Source of the DNA: JBCDBY01 sp039182715
Lineage (GTDB): Bacteria > Planctomycetota > PLA2
Assembly (NCBI GenBank): GCA_039182715.1
Contig: JBCDBY010000172.1
Location: 1 to 9,656 of the forward strand
Length of the DNA stretch: 9,656 nucleotides
Direction: 5' to 3'
Positions 1-9,271 of the stretch are shown here, piece after piece. Under the pieces are notes generated by a model. The model made no database searches and was not told the DNA's origin. It worked only from the letters and a program-made list of their open reading frames with translations. Numbering within the stretch: the first letter of the stretch is position 1; each line of letters opens with the position of its first letter. Both the position numbers and the translations under genes were made by a program.

Positions 1-2648
<2,648 letters not shown>

Positions 2649-2652
<4 letters not shown>

Positions 2653-3194
2653 GCCGCGAGCAGATCAGCGCCATCCTGCGGCGCGGCGAGCCCGACGCGA
2701 TGATGGAACTGATGCCTCTCGTCTACGACGAGGTAAAGCAGATCGCGGCGGCGCAGCTCTACCGCGAGCGCAAGGAGCACACGCTGCAGCCGACGGCGCT
2801 GGTCAACGAGGTCTACCTGCGGCTGGTCGACGAGGACAGCCGCAACTGGCAGAGCCGCGCGCACTTCTTCGGCATCGTCGGGCGCGCCATGCGCCAGATC
2901 CTCGTTGACCACGCGCGCGCGAAGCAGGCGGCGAAGCGCGGGGGCGATCGCGAGCGCATCAGCTTCAGCGTCGCGGCGCAGGTCGGGGCGGAGCCCGGGC
3001 TCGACATTCTCGATCTCGACGCGGCGCTCACGGAGCTGACCGCGCTCGACGAACGCAAGGCGCAGGTTCTCGAACTGCGCTACTTCGCCGGCCTGAACAA
3101 GGCGGAGGCCGCCGAGGTCCTCGGCGTCTCCCCCACGACGGTGCAGAACGAGTGGCTTATGGCTCGCGCGTGGTTGCGGAGCAGGCTCGGTTAG
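2649..3194 (+). CDS. ECF-like sigma factor (Sigma70_ECF / TIGR02999 type)
   Basis: This protein of about 181 residues would recruit RNA polymerase to a dedicated promoter set. Visible regions are sigma-2 (PTALVNEVYLRLVDED near residues 48-63, then RAHFFGIVGRAMRQILVDHARAK near 70-92) and sigma-4 (LDERKAQVLELRYFAGLNKAEAAEVLGVSPTTVQNEW, a helix-turn-helix). The phrases LQPTALVNEVYLRL and HFFGIVGRAMRQILVDHAR are typical of the kinase-linked sigma family of Planctomycetota and Acidobacteriota. The chosen start is TTG at 2649, which overlaps the kinase stop as TTGA and has GGAG at 2639-2642 six bases upstream. GTG at 2637 would add four residues but has no visible Shine-Dalgarno. Either start overlaps the kinase gene, implying translational coupling. 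No anti-sigma gene is visible in the window. The 3' end overlaps the convergent MerC-type gene by 38 bp. Family assignment is secure; the phosphorylation link to the kinase is inference. Confidence 0.92.
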
Positions 3195-3675
3195 CGCAGC
3201 CGCAGCGCAGGTTGCCGGCGTGCGCCGAGACGAGGGCGATGCCGCCCAGCATCGTCACGATGCTGGCGAGGGGAATGTTGAAGTCCCAATCCCCCGTCGC
3301 CTCGTCGACCTGCACCGTCGGGCAGCAGCTCTGGCAGATCGAGTGGCCTTCGGCCTCGATCGGCTCCGGCGCGGGATGCGTGTAGGGCAAGACGACGCCG
3401 ACCGAAACCAGCAGCATGCCGACCCCGCCGGCAATGAGGATCCAGTGACGACGGTGCACCTTGAACCCGCGATAGAGCGCGATCATGGCCACCGGCAGGA
3501 CGACGAGCGCGATGAGGAGGTGCGTCATCGGGTGCACCCACCATCCCCCGAGGGCCGGCGCGGCGAGGATGAGAATCGGCGCGATCATGCAGTGAATCGC
3601 GCAGCCGACCGAGGCGATCACCCCCGTGCGGTCCAGAACCGTGTGGCCCTCCGCTGCCTTCGATTGCGCGCTCAT
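3157..3675 (-). CDS. MerC-type (mercury resistance/metal-related) four-helix membrane protein
   Basis: A 172-residue inner-membrane protein resembling the MerC domain family, whose founding members move Hg(II) into the cytoplasm; many chromosomal members are of unknown metal specificity. Four hydrophobic segments are visible at about residues 15-41, 49-70, 78-98 and 135-154. The first contains DRTGVIASVGCAIHCMIAP, with the paired cysteines (Cys25, Cys29) and following proline expected of MerC. The loop between helices 3 and 4 carries HSICQSCC (Cys114, 117, 118), and the C-terminal tail has three more cysteines (158, 160, 165), all possible metal ligands. No merR, merA or merT is present, so a mercury operon is not supported; a zinc, copper or other thiophilic-metal role is equally possible. 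The ATG at 3675 has GGAGG six bases upstream. The last codons are antisense to the end of the sigma gene. Confidence 0.85.
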   Translation of the reverse strand: MSAQSKAAEGHTVLDRTGVIASVGCAIHCMIAPILILAAPALGGWWVHPMTHLLIALVVLPVAMIALYRGFKVHRRHWILIAGGVGMLLVSVGVVLPYTHPAPEPIEAEGHSICQSCCPTVQVDEATGDWDFNIPLASIVTMLGGIALVSAHAGNLRCGCANRACSATTREP

Positions 3676-3681
3676 CGAGCC

Positions 3682-3686
3682 CCTCC
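3682..3686 (-). promoter_or_regulatory. Ribosome binding site (GGAGG) of the MerC-type gene
   Basis: On the minus strand GGAGG is followed by six bases (GGCTCG) and then the ATG at 3675. It is one of the strongest Shine-Dalgarno matches in the window and fixes the start. Confidence 0.75.
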
Positions 3687-3718
3687 GCTATTGATATCCA
3701 TCTCTCATTAGCGTAGCG

Positions 3719-3733
3719 CGTTCGGAGCGAACG
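3719..3733. repeat. Perfect inverted repeat CGTTCG-GAG-CGAACG in a divergent spacer
   Basis: Two perfect 6-bp arms flank a 3-bp centre, within the 113-bp spacer between the divergent MerC-type gene (start 3675) and the lipoprotein gene (start 3789). Its position suits an operator or a small 5'-leader hairpin. The GTTC/GAAC arms resemble words found in LexA sites, but their order and spacing do not match the Gram-positive GAAC-N4-GTTC box. The rest of the spacer includes a short AT-richer stretch (about 3689-3711) that could hold promoter elements; no confident -35/-10 pair was found. Confidence 0.5.
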
Positions 3734-3777
3734 GGAAAGAAATGGCAGGTGCGGTGGCCCGTTTGCGATCTTCGATT

Positions 3778-3781
3778 GGAG
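3778..3781 (+). promoter_or_regulatory. Ribosome binding site (GGAG) of the lipoprotein gene
   Basis: GGAG is followed by seven bases and then the ATG at 3789. It supports this start and frame over the overlapping open frame that begins at 3749. Confidence 0.6.
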
Positions 3782-3788
3782 TTCCCAC

Positions 3789-4484
3789 ATGCGCCCCCGT
3801 CGAATCCCGCTCATTCTCGTCCTCTGCGCCACCGGCTGTTTTCCGAAGTGCAAGTCATCCATCCGTTCGAGCAGTGTCGAGGCCACCGACATTCAGGAGT
3901 TCTATCGGATCGATCTGAATGCCGAACGGGACACGACCTACGTCCGCGCGTGGTTCGCGGCCCTGTATCCCGACGATCCGTCGCGCGGCTATCGCAACGT
4001 GGTTCTCGTGAGTCCCTCCCGCATCGAACACGACGGCATCCCGCTTCGGATCCGCGACGAGTTCGAGCCCGATGCCTACTACGACGGCGACGATTCGACC
4101 TACGTCGCCTCCCACGTCTGGCGGTGGACCGTCAACGAGCAGATCAGCCACAGCTATCGCGTGGACATGCCGCGCCACCGTTTCCTCGAGGTCCCCGGTC
4201 GAATCTCCCGGTCCAAGCCGATCGCGATTCGGTTCGAGCCCCCGGTCCAGGAGGACGAAGCCGTCGCGTTCTACGTCACCAACGACGGCCGTACCGTTCT
4301 GATCGGCAGGGAATCGCGCGAGGGCGCGGACCGGTTCGTTCCGGACTTCGAAGACGCAGAGAGGTTGGTCGTCGGCGACCAGGAACTCTGGGCCGTGCGC
4401 GAGATCCGCCGCAAGCCGCGCAAGCGGACCTCGCTCTGGGCCGACGCGATCTCCGAACCCGTGCCGATCTTCGTCGACGAGTAG
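3789..4484 (+). CDS. Putative lipoprotein of unknown function
   Basis: A 231-residue protein I do not recognise. The N-terminus MRPRRIPLILVLCATGC is a short signal peptide: basic residues, a hydrophobic core, and an ATGC lipobox-like site with Cys17 as the probable lipidated residue. Alanine rather than leucine at -3 makes the lipobox atypical. The mature part is polar with many alternating hydrophobic residues (TTYVRAWFAAL, YRNVVLVSPSRIEHDGIPLRI, KPIAIRFEPP, EAVAFYVTNDGRTVLI), which suggests a beta-sandwich. Clusters of Asp and Glu (DAYYDGDDSTY near residues 96-106) could bind calcium, but no recognised motif is present. The start is supported by a GGAG ribosome binding site. The stop lies one base from the stop of the facing 719-residue gene. 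Expected location is the periplasm or outer membrane. Confidence 0.8.
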   Translation: MRPRRIPLILVLCATGCFPKCKSSIRSSSVEATDIQEFYRIDLNAERDTTYVRAWFAALYPDDPSRGYRNVVLVSPSRIEHDGIPLRIRDEFEPDAYYDGDDSTYVASHVWRWTVNEQISHSYRVDMPRHRFLEVPGRISRSKPIAIRFEPPVQEDEAVAFYVTNDGRTVLIGRESREGADRFVPDFEDAERLVVGDQELWAVREIRRKPRKRTSLWADAISEPVPIFVDE

Positions 4485-4485
4485 C

Positions 4486-6645
4486 TCAGCGCGTCGCCGG
4501 TCGAAAGGTCCCGCCGGGGCGCGCGTCGGGGTCGCGCATCGCTTCGCGCAGGTTGACGTCGAGTTCGATGCGGCGCCGGCCGCGCAGGAGGTTGAGCGTC
4601 ACCTCGCCCTTCATCATGGCGCCGCCGAGCAGCATCTGCATCTGACGCATGCCGGTGAACTCGACGCCGTCGACGCCGACGATCAGATCCCCGTCGGCGA
4701 GTCCCGCCTTGGCCATCGTGCCCTCGGCGTCGCGGATGGAGACCCGCATGGCGTTGTACTCGGTCGCCTTGAAGGTCACCTCGCCGGCCGGCACGGATAC
4801 GGTCATCGGTCCGGCATCGCCCTGGCGCGACAGCTCGTACTCACCCGCAGGCAGCGGTCCGAACACGGCGCGACCGTCCTCGCCGCAGCGCTTGTTGTCC
4901 CAGAACCGGATCGCTTCGCTCTTTGCGGCGCGCAGCGTGTAGCGCTCGCCCTGCTTGCCTCGGACCACGAGTTCGTGGAGCGCCGGGATGGCGATGCTCG
5001 CTTCGTTGTTGCCGGCCGCCAGCGTGACCGGCCGGCTCGCCGCGGTAACTCCGCTGTGTCGACCCGCCTGGGCAACCAGGATGAGTTCGTACGCGCCAAC
5101 CTCGACGGGACCGAGTGTGACCTTGCCTTCGGCATCGAGTGGTTTCTGATCGGTCGACGTTTCCGTCGTACCGGGCAGCGTTCGACGCAGTCCAACCCGA
5201 ATCCGATCGGCGTACTTCGAGCCGGTGTAGTTGCTGACGACGACCTCGAGGCGTGCCGCCGCCGCAAAGCGGATCTCGAGTTCGCGCTTGCCGCCCCGCT
5301 TGTACTCGACCTTGCGCCGGCCGAAGTCGGGCGAGGTCACCGTGATGCCGAACGTGCCGCCGTCTTCGTAGTCGTGCTCGTGGTAGAAGACGATGTAGCT
5401 TCCGTCGAGCCGGCGCGCCCAGGCGCCGCCACCGGAACTGGAGCTGTTCTCGGTCTTGTACGACGTCATGAGTTGGCCCACCGGGACTGGATTCCCGTCG
5501 GGACCGGCGATGCGCAGGACGACATAGAGGGACGGATCGATCTGATCGACCACGAGATCGGCCTGGGTCGTCTGTTGCGCGACGTCGACCGTCGTCTTCG
5601 CGAAGATCGCGCCCTTGCGCGCGCCGACGCCGACGAGGTACCGACCCGGTAGCAGATCCAGAAAGCTGTACCCGAACTGGTTGTGCTCCGAGACCCAGCT
5701 CTCCTTGCCCTTGGAGCTCAAGGTCGAAATCTTCGGCGTCTCGTCACCGGTGAACCGCAGGGCGTACACGCGCAGATTGGAAAACTGTTCCCCGCGGGGG
5801 AAGACCACCTTGCCGCGGATGCCGGGTCGCCCCTTGAGCCGGAACGCGATGGGGTCGTTGGCATCGTTGGGCTGCAAGTTCACCTGGATCGGATCCGCCT
5901 TGAGGTCGTCCTGTCCTGCGATCGAAACCGAGAGCGTGTAGGCGCCGGGCGGGAGGCGGAGCTGCCGGTGCTTCGGGCTCCATCGCTCGCTGAAGGCGCG
6001 CTGGCCCTCGCGACACAGAATCCACGCGGTTTCGGGACGCGAGCCATCGGGCAGGAAGACATCGACGGGCACGCTCGTGATGGCGCGCGCGGTCCAGTCG
6101 ACGGTGCCGCCCGGCTTGACGTTTCGTTGCTGGCGGCGGTCCGTCGGCTCCAGCGTGTAGCCGGCGAGGTAGGCGCGCAGGTTGTAGCCGCGGTCGGCAA
6201 GGCCCTCGAGTCGGTAGGCACCGTTCTCGTCCGAGACCGCTTCGACCGTGGTCTGGTTGCGCCAGTGGTATCGCTTGACCGCCTTGCGCACCGTCTCCTC
6301 GAGCGAGTCGACGGCGGGCGGCGGATCGCCCTTGCGCCACGAGCGTGAGGACTGGCCGACCTGGTCGGCACGAATGGTCACGCCGGCGAGACCGTTGCCC
6401 TCCGCGTCGAGCACCGTTCCGATGATGCTGCCGGTGCCCGCGGTGTAGCTCGGGATCGGGAGCTCGTGCAGCGCCCGCGAGAGCGGCGAGTTGCTCTCCG
6501 GCGCGGGCGCGGGGCGAGTGCGCTCGGGCACGCGTTCGCGTTCGCCCCCACCGGTGCGCGTGGGCGCGGTGCCGGAGCTGCCTGCCAGGTAGCCGACGCT
6601 CCCCCCGAGCGCCAGCGCGATCACGATTCCCCAGATGTTCCGCAT
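4486..6645 (-). CDS. Membrane-anchored protein with carboxypeptidase-regulatory-like and PDZ domains
   Basis: A 719-residue protein, probably anchored in the cytoplasmic membrane with its bulk outside. Residues 4-22 (IWGIVIALALGGSVGYLAG) form an N-terminal anchor, followed by a disordered Pro/Arg/Glu-rich stretch (about 23-56). A carboxypeptidase regulatory-like domain occupies about 71-170, with GSIIGTVLDAEGNGLAGVTI and, after a long insert, SDENGAYRLEGLADRGYNLRAYLAGY. Similar beta-rich units seem to follow: PPGAYTLSVSIAG near 232, LPGRYLVGVGA near 332, GAYELILVAQAG near 517 and PAGEYELSRQG near 599. The C-terminus (about 630-700) is a PDZ domain with AKAGLADGDLIVGVDGVEF and a conserved-looking LLRGRRRIELDVNL strand. 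No protease domain is visible, so a scaffold, adhesion or envelope role is more likely than catalysis. The partner is unknown. No strong Shine-Dalgarno precedes the ATG; the start is chosen because the anchor begins immediately. Confidence 0.85.
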   Translation of the reverse strand: MRNIWGIVIALALGGSVGYLAGSSGTAPTRTGGGERERVPERTRPAPAPESNSPLSRALHELPIPSYTAGTGSIIGTVLDAEGNGLAGVTIRADQVGQSSRSWRKGDPPPAVDSLEETVRKAVKRYHWRNQTTVEAVSDENGAYRLEGLADRGYNLRAYLAGYTLEPTDRRQQRNVKPGGTVDWTARAITSVPVDVFLPDGSRPETAWILCREGQRAFSERWSPKHRQLRLPPGAYTLSVSIAGQDDLKADPIQVNLQPNDANDPIAFRLKGRPGIRGKVVFPRGEQFSNLRVYALRFTGDETPKISTLSSKGKESWVSEHNQFGYSFLDLLPGRYLVGVGARKGAIFAKTTVDVAQQTTQADLVVDQIDPSLYVVLRIAGPDGNPVPVGQLMTSYKTENSSSSGGGAWARRLDGSYIVFYHEHDYEDGGTFGITVTSPDFGRRKVEYKRGGKRELEIRFAAAARLEVVVSNYTGSKYADRIRVGLRRTLPGTTETSTDQKPLDAEGKVTLGPVEVGAYELILVAQAGRHSGVTAASRPVTLAAGNNEASIAIPALHELVVRGKQGERYTLRAAKSEAIRFWDNKRCGEDGRAVFGPLPAGEYELSRQGDAGPMTVSVPAGEVTFKATEYNAMRVSIRDAEGTMAKAGLADGDLIVGVDGVEFTGMRQMQMLLGGAMMKGEVTLNLLRGRRRIELDVNLREAMRDPDARPGGTFRPATR

Positions 6646-6695
6646 CGGGTCCCAAGCATACGGGAGGACGTCCGGGGTAGAGTTTCGCGTTCGTC
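6646..6695. promoter_or_regulatory. 50-bp divergent spacer between the PDZ protein and asparagine synthetase genes
   Basis: Both flanking genes must be expressed from, or through, this short spacer. It contains an 8-bp palindrome GGACGTCC at 6666-6673. Neither start has a clear Shine-Dalgarno, and no convincing sigma-70 promoter pair is visible, so promoters may extend into the opposing coding sequence or the genes may be leaderless. Confidence 0.3.
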
Positions 6696-8516
6696 ATGTG
6701 CGGGGTGGCCGGGATCTTTCGACTCGACGGGGCATCCGTCGACGATGCGCCGCTCGACGACATGCTCGATGGGATCGCGCATCGCGGGCCCGACGGGCGC
6801 GGACGCTGGCGCGACCGCCCGCTCGCGCTCGGGCACGTTCGGCTCGGCGTGATCGACCCGAGCGAGCGCGCGCACCAGCCGATGGTGACGGCCGACGGCA
6901 TGGGCGTGCTCGCCTACAACGGCGAGGTCTACAACTTTGCCGCGCTGCGGGGGGAGCTGGAGGCGGAGGGCGCTCGATTCGAAAGCCACGGGGACAGCGC
7001 CGTGGTGCTCGAAGCGCTGCACCGCTGGGGCCCCGAAGCCGCGCTGCCGCGCTTCGACGGCATGTTCGCGTTCGCCTACTTCGACCGGCGCGACGGGACG
7101 CTCTGGCTGGGGCGCGATCGCTTCGGCATCAAGCCGATGCACGTTGCGCGGCGCAACGGCGCGCTGATCTTCGCATCGGAGATCAAGGCGCTCTTCGCGC
7201 ACCCGGCGGTCGAGCCGGCCGCCGCACCCGGCGCGCTGAGCGGCTACCTGGTCTATCGCATGCTGCTGCCGGAGACGCCGGTCTTCGAGGGCATCGAAGC
7301 GATTCTGCCGGGCACCTGCCGACGCATCGACCGAGACCGCGAGGAGACGATCGCGTACCGGACCACGCTCGCGCTCGTCGACCCGGGCCGCGTGGGCCAG
7401 GCCGGCAACGTCGACGAGATCGAAGCCGCGTTGCGCACCAGCGTGCACTCGCACCTGGTCAGCGATGCGCCGCTCGCCGCCATGTGCAGCGGCGGCGTCG
7501 ACTCGAGCCTGCTGACGGCGTTCGCGCGCGACGAACGACCGGACCTCGAGGGGTTCGTTGCGGACGTCGGCGGCACGGTCAGCGAATGGTCGCAGGCGCA
7601 GCGCGTCGCGGAACACCTCGGTATGCCGCTGCATCGCGTTGCCGTCGATCGCGAGACGTTCCTGCGCATGTGGCCGACGTCGATCCATCACCGCGACGCG
7701 CCGAGCGTGCATGCGAGCGACGTCGCGATGCTTGCCGTGACGCGGGCCTGTCACGACGCGGGCTTCAAGGTGCTGCTGACCGGCGAGGGAGCGGACGAGG
7801 TCTTCGGCGGCTACGCGTGGCACGCCTCGGCCTACCGCCGGGTTCGCCGGCTGCGACGCGCGGCGCGATTCCCGTGGCTCTTTCCGCGTGCCACCCGTCG
7901 CTGGCAGCGCGAGGGCTCCTGGCCGTGGACGCAGGGCGACCTCGACCTGCACGCACGACTCGGCGCCGCGGTGGCACCGGCGATCGATCGCTTCCGCGGC
8001 GACGTGCAGGCACACGTTGCGGCGCTCGAACCGGGCGAGGATCGCGCGCTGTTGGCGATGCAGCTGAGCGATCTGCGCTTTCATCTCGCCTGGCTGCTGC
8101 ACCGGCACGACGCGATCGGCATGGCCGCATCGATCGAGAGTCGCGTTCCTTTCCTCGCGCACGCGGTGGCCGATCTGGGACTCCACCTGGCGCCCGAGCA
8201 GAAGATCCGCAACGGCGTGTCGAAGTGGGCGCTCAAGGAGGTGGCCGCGCGGCGGCTGCCCCCTGAGGTCGTGCACGCGCCCAAGAAGGGATTCATCGTG
8301 TCGCCGCACCTGTTCGCGGGCACGACGGCGCTGCTCGAGGGCGGGCACGCCGCGCGGGTCATGGGCTGGACGCGGCGCGACGTGCAGCACATCGTGCAAA
8401 CCACCCGACCGGACGGCGCGCTCGCCTATCAGCTGGTCTGCCTCGAGATCTGGGCGCGGCTCTGCTTTGGGGACGAATCGTGTGAACAGATCGGCGAGCG
8501 ACTGACCACGCTGTAG
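6696..8516 (+). CDS. asnB: Asparagine synthetase (glutamine-hydrolysing) homologue
   Basis: A 606-residue cytoplasmic enzyme of the AsnB family. The family makes asparagine from aspartate, ATP and glutamine; related members amidate other acceptors in glycan or natural-product loci. The start is certain because Cys2 must be the nucleophile of the N-terminal glutaminase. That domain shows HRGPDG (29-34), GHVRLGVID with Arg49, YNGEVYNF with Asn75-Gly76-Glu77, Asp100 and GRDRFGIKP (139-147). The synthetase domain has the pyrophosphate loop SGGVDSS (265-271), TGEGADEVFGGY (362-373), HDAIGMAASIESRVPFLAH and PKKGF. Two positions differ from the usual pattern DRxxMAxSLExRVPFLD: Arg/Lys is Ala473 and the Asp of PFLD is Ala488. 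Length is normal. No glycosyltransferase or biosynthetic cluster is adjacent, so a housekeeping role is simplest, though the substitutions leave acceptor specificity open. Confidence 0.93.
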   Translation: MCGVAGIFRLDGASVDDAPLDDMLDGIAHRGPDGRGRWRDRPLALGHVRLGVIDPSERAHQPMVTADGMGVLAYNGEVYNFAALRGELEAEGARFESHGDSAVVLEALHRWGPEAALPRFDGMFAFAYFDRRDGTLWLGRDRFGIKPMHVARRNGALIFASEIKALFAHPAVEPAAAPGALSGYLVYRMLLPETPVFEGIEAILPGTCRRIDRDREETIAYRTTLALVDPGRVGQAGNVDEIEAALRTSVHSHLVSDAPLAAMCSGGVDSSLLTAFARDERPDLEGFVADVGGTVSEWSQAQRVAEHLGMPLHRVAVDRETFLRMWPTSIHHRDAPSVHASDVAMLAVTRACHDAGFKVLLTGEGADEVFGGYAWHASAYRRVRRLRRAARFPWLFPRATRRWQREGSWPWTQGDLDLHARLGAAVAPAIDRFRGDVQAHVAALEPGEDRALLAMQLSDLRFHLAWLLHRHDAIGMAASIESRVPFLAHAVADLGLHLAPEQKIRNGVSKWALKEVAARRLPPEVVHAPKKGFIVSPHLFAGTTALLEGGHAARVMGWTRRDVQHIVQTTRPDGALAYQLVCLEIWARLCFGDESCEQIGERLTTL

Positions 8517-8517
8517 C

Positions 8518-9027
8518 TCAGTCGACGAAGCGCGCGCCTTTCCACGTGCGCTCGGTTTCGGCCGGTTGCTGGCCGAGTCGCGCGCCGAGTCGATCGACGA
8601 ACACGGGCCAGTCCGCGTACATGGTGAGCTTGATGGTCCGGCGCTCGTCGTCCGTGAGATCCAGCAGGAGGATGTGGTCGCGGCCCTGGCGCGAGTGCTC
8701 GACGCCGACGCCGAAGCGACGGATGCGGGCGAGCGGCACGACGCCCATGCCACAGATCGGTCCGAATCGCAGATGGCGCAGTTCGCCCGCGTCGAGCTCG
8801 AGGCGCGCATGCCGCAGAGCGGTGAGCGAGAAGACCGGCAGCCAGAGCCCGACGACGAGCGCCACGACCAGCTCGGGCGTGGCGGCCGGAGACTCGGAGA
8901 AGGTCGGTACGTCCCACTCGAAGAAGTCGACGAGGACGTAGAAGACCGCCATCAGCCCGAGCGGAATCAGGAAGGCGAAGGTCGCGCGGTAGATCCCACG
9001 CATCGGCCAAGTGCTCGGGGCGTCCAT
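8518..9027 (-). CDS. Small membrane protein with two helices and a C-terminal soluble domain
   Basis: About 169 residues from the ATG at 9027, unknown function. The N-terminal half has two hydrophobic segments (IYRATFAFLIPLGLMAVFYVLV and ELVVALVVGLWLPVFSLTAL) separated by an acidic loop. The C-terminal half alternates short hydrophobic strands with turns (ARLELDAGELRHLRFGPICGMGVVPLARIRRFGVGVE, HILLLDLTDDERRTIKLTMY) and ends in an amphipathic helix. This arrangement resembles bacterial PH-like domains attached to membrane helices, but that is a structural guess. The frame can extend to an ATG at 9045, but that start lies inside the terminal repeat of the adjacent insertion element, so 9027 (or 9003) is taken as the native start. 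The insertion lies 4 bp upstream of 9027 and has probably displaced the original promoter and ribosome binding site. The stop is one base from the asnB stop, convergent. Confidence 0.75.
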   Translation of the reverse strand: MDAPSTWPMRGIYRATFAFLIPLGLMAVFYVLVDFFEWDVPTFSESPAATPELVVALVVGLWLPVFSLTALRHARLELDAGELRHLRFGPICGMGVVPLARIRRFGVGVEHSRQGRDHILLLDLTDDERRTIKLTMYADWPVFVDRLGARLGQQPAETERTWKGARFVD

Positions 9028-9031
9028 ACCC

Positions 9032-9060
9032 CTAGCCTGCATCATTCATGACCCCGCGGG
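9032..9060 (+). repeat. Left terminal inverted repeat of the MITE-like element
   Basis: Begins CTAGCCTGCAT and ends CGCGGG. It pairs with the right repeat with C-for-G differences at its positions 12 and 23 or 24 only. It also contains the ATG codons (minus strand, 9043-9045 and 9040-9042) in frame with the membrane protein gene. Confidence 0.8.
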
Positions 9061-9186
9061 TTCTCGCCGGTCCGGATCGCCGAGTTCGGGAATGCCTTCT
9101 GGGTCATCCCTCGTCGCCGTGACTCCTGCCACGGCTTCCTCGGGATTCCTCGATCTCGACGATCCGTCCTCGCCCAGAAGAGCGCC

Positions 9187-9224
9187 TCGAGAAGGCGAGA
9201 GCGCGTCGAGAAGGCGAGAGCGCG
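9187..9224. repeat. Perfect 19-bp tandem duplication inside the MITE-like element
   Basis: The unit TCGAGAAGGCGAGAGCGCG occurs twice without mismatch, directly abutting. The first copy's GGCGAG can also pair with CTCGCC at 9169-9174 to form a small hairpin. It is not part of any supported gene. Confidence 0.85.
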
Positions 9225-9271
9225 TGGCGTCGCCTTGCACGGCAATGCAGCGGCGATTCTCCTCCGTAGCT

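Noticed and set aside
3689..3711. Possible Fur or Zur box in the AT-richer part of the MerC-type gene leader
   Set aside because: TGATAT and TCATTA are present, but they do not form the inverted 7-1-7 pattern of a Fur box and no symmetrical match was found.
3719..3733. LexA (SOS) box
   Set aside because: The arms are GTTC then GAAC with five bases between, the opposite order to the Gram-positive LexA box, and the flanking genes are not repair genes.
3749..4645. Long plus-strand frame overlapping the lipoprotein gene
   Set aside because: It is Arg/Ser/Pro-rich in the way of GC-rich off-frame translation, has no domain, and runs through the convergent PDZ protein gene.
8512..8530. tRNA-like string TAGCTCAGTCG resembling a D-arm
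   Set aside because: It comes from the asnB stop and facing stop; no acceptor stem, anticodon arm or TTCGA-type T-loop is present nearby, and the same string start recurs at 4482.
6621..8810. 729-residue minus-strand frame opposite asnB
   Set aside because: Low-complexity Arg/Ala-rich translation antisense to a gene with intact catalytic motifs; it also covers parts of two neighbouring genes.
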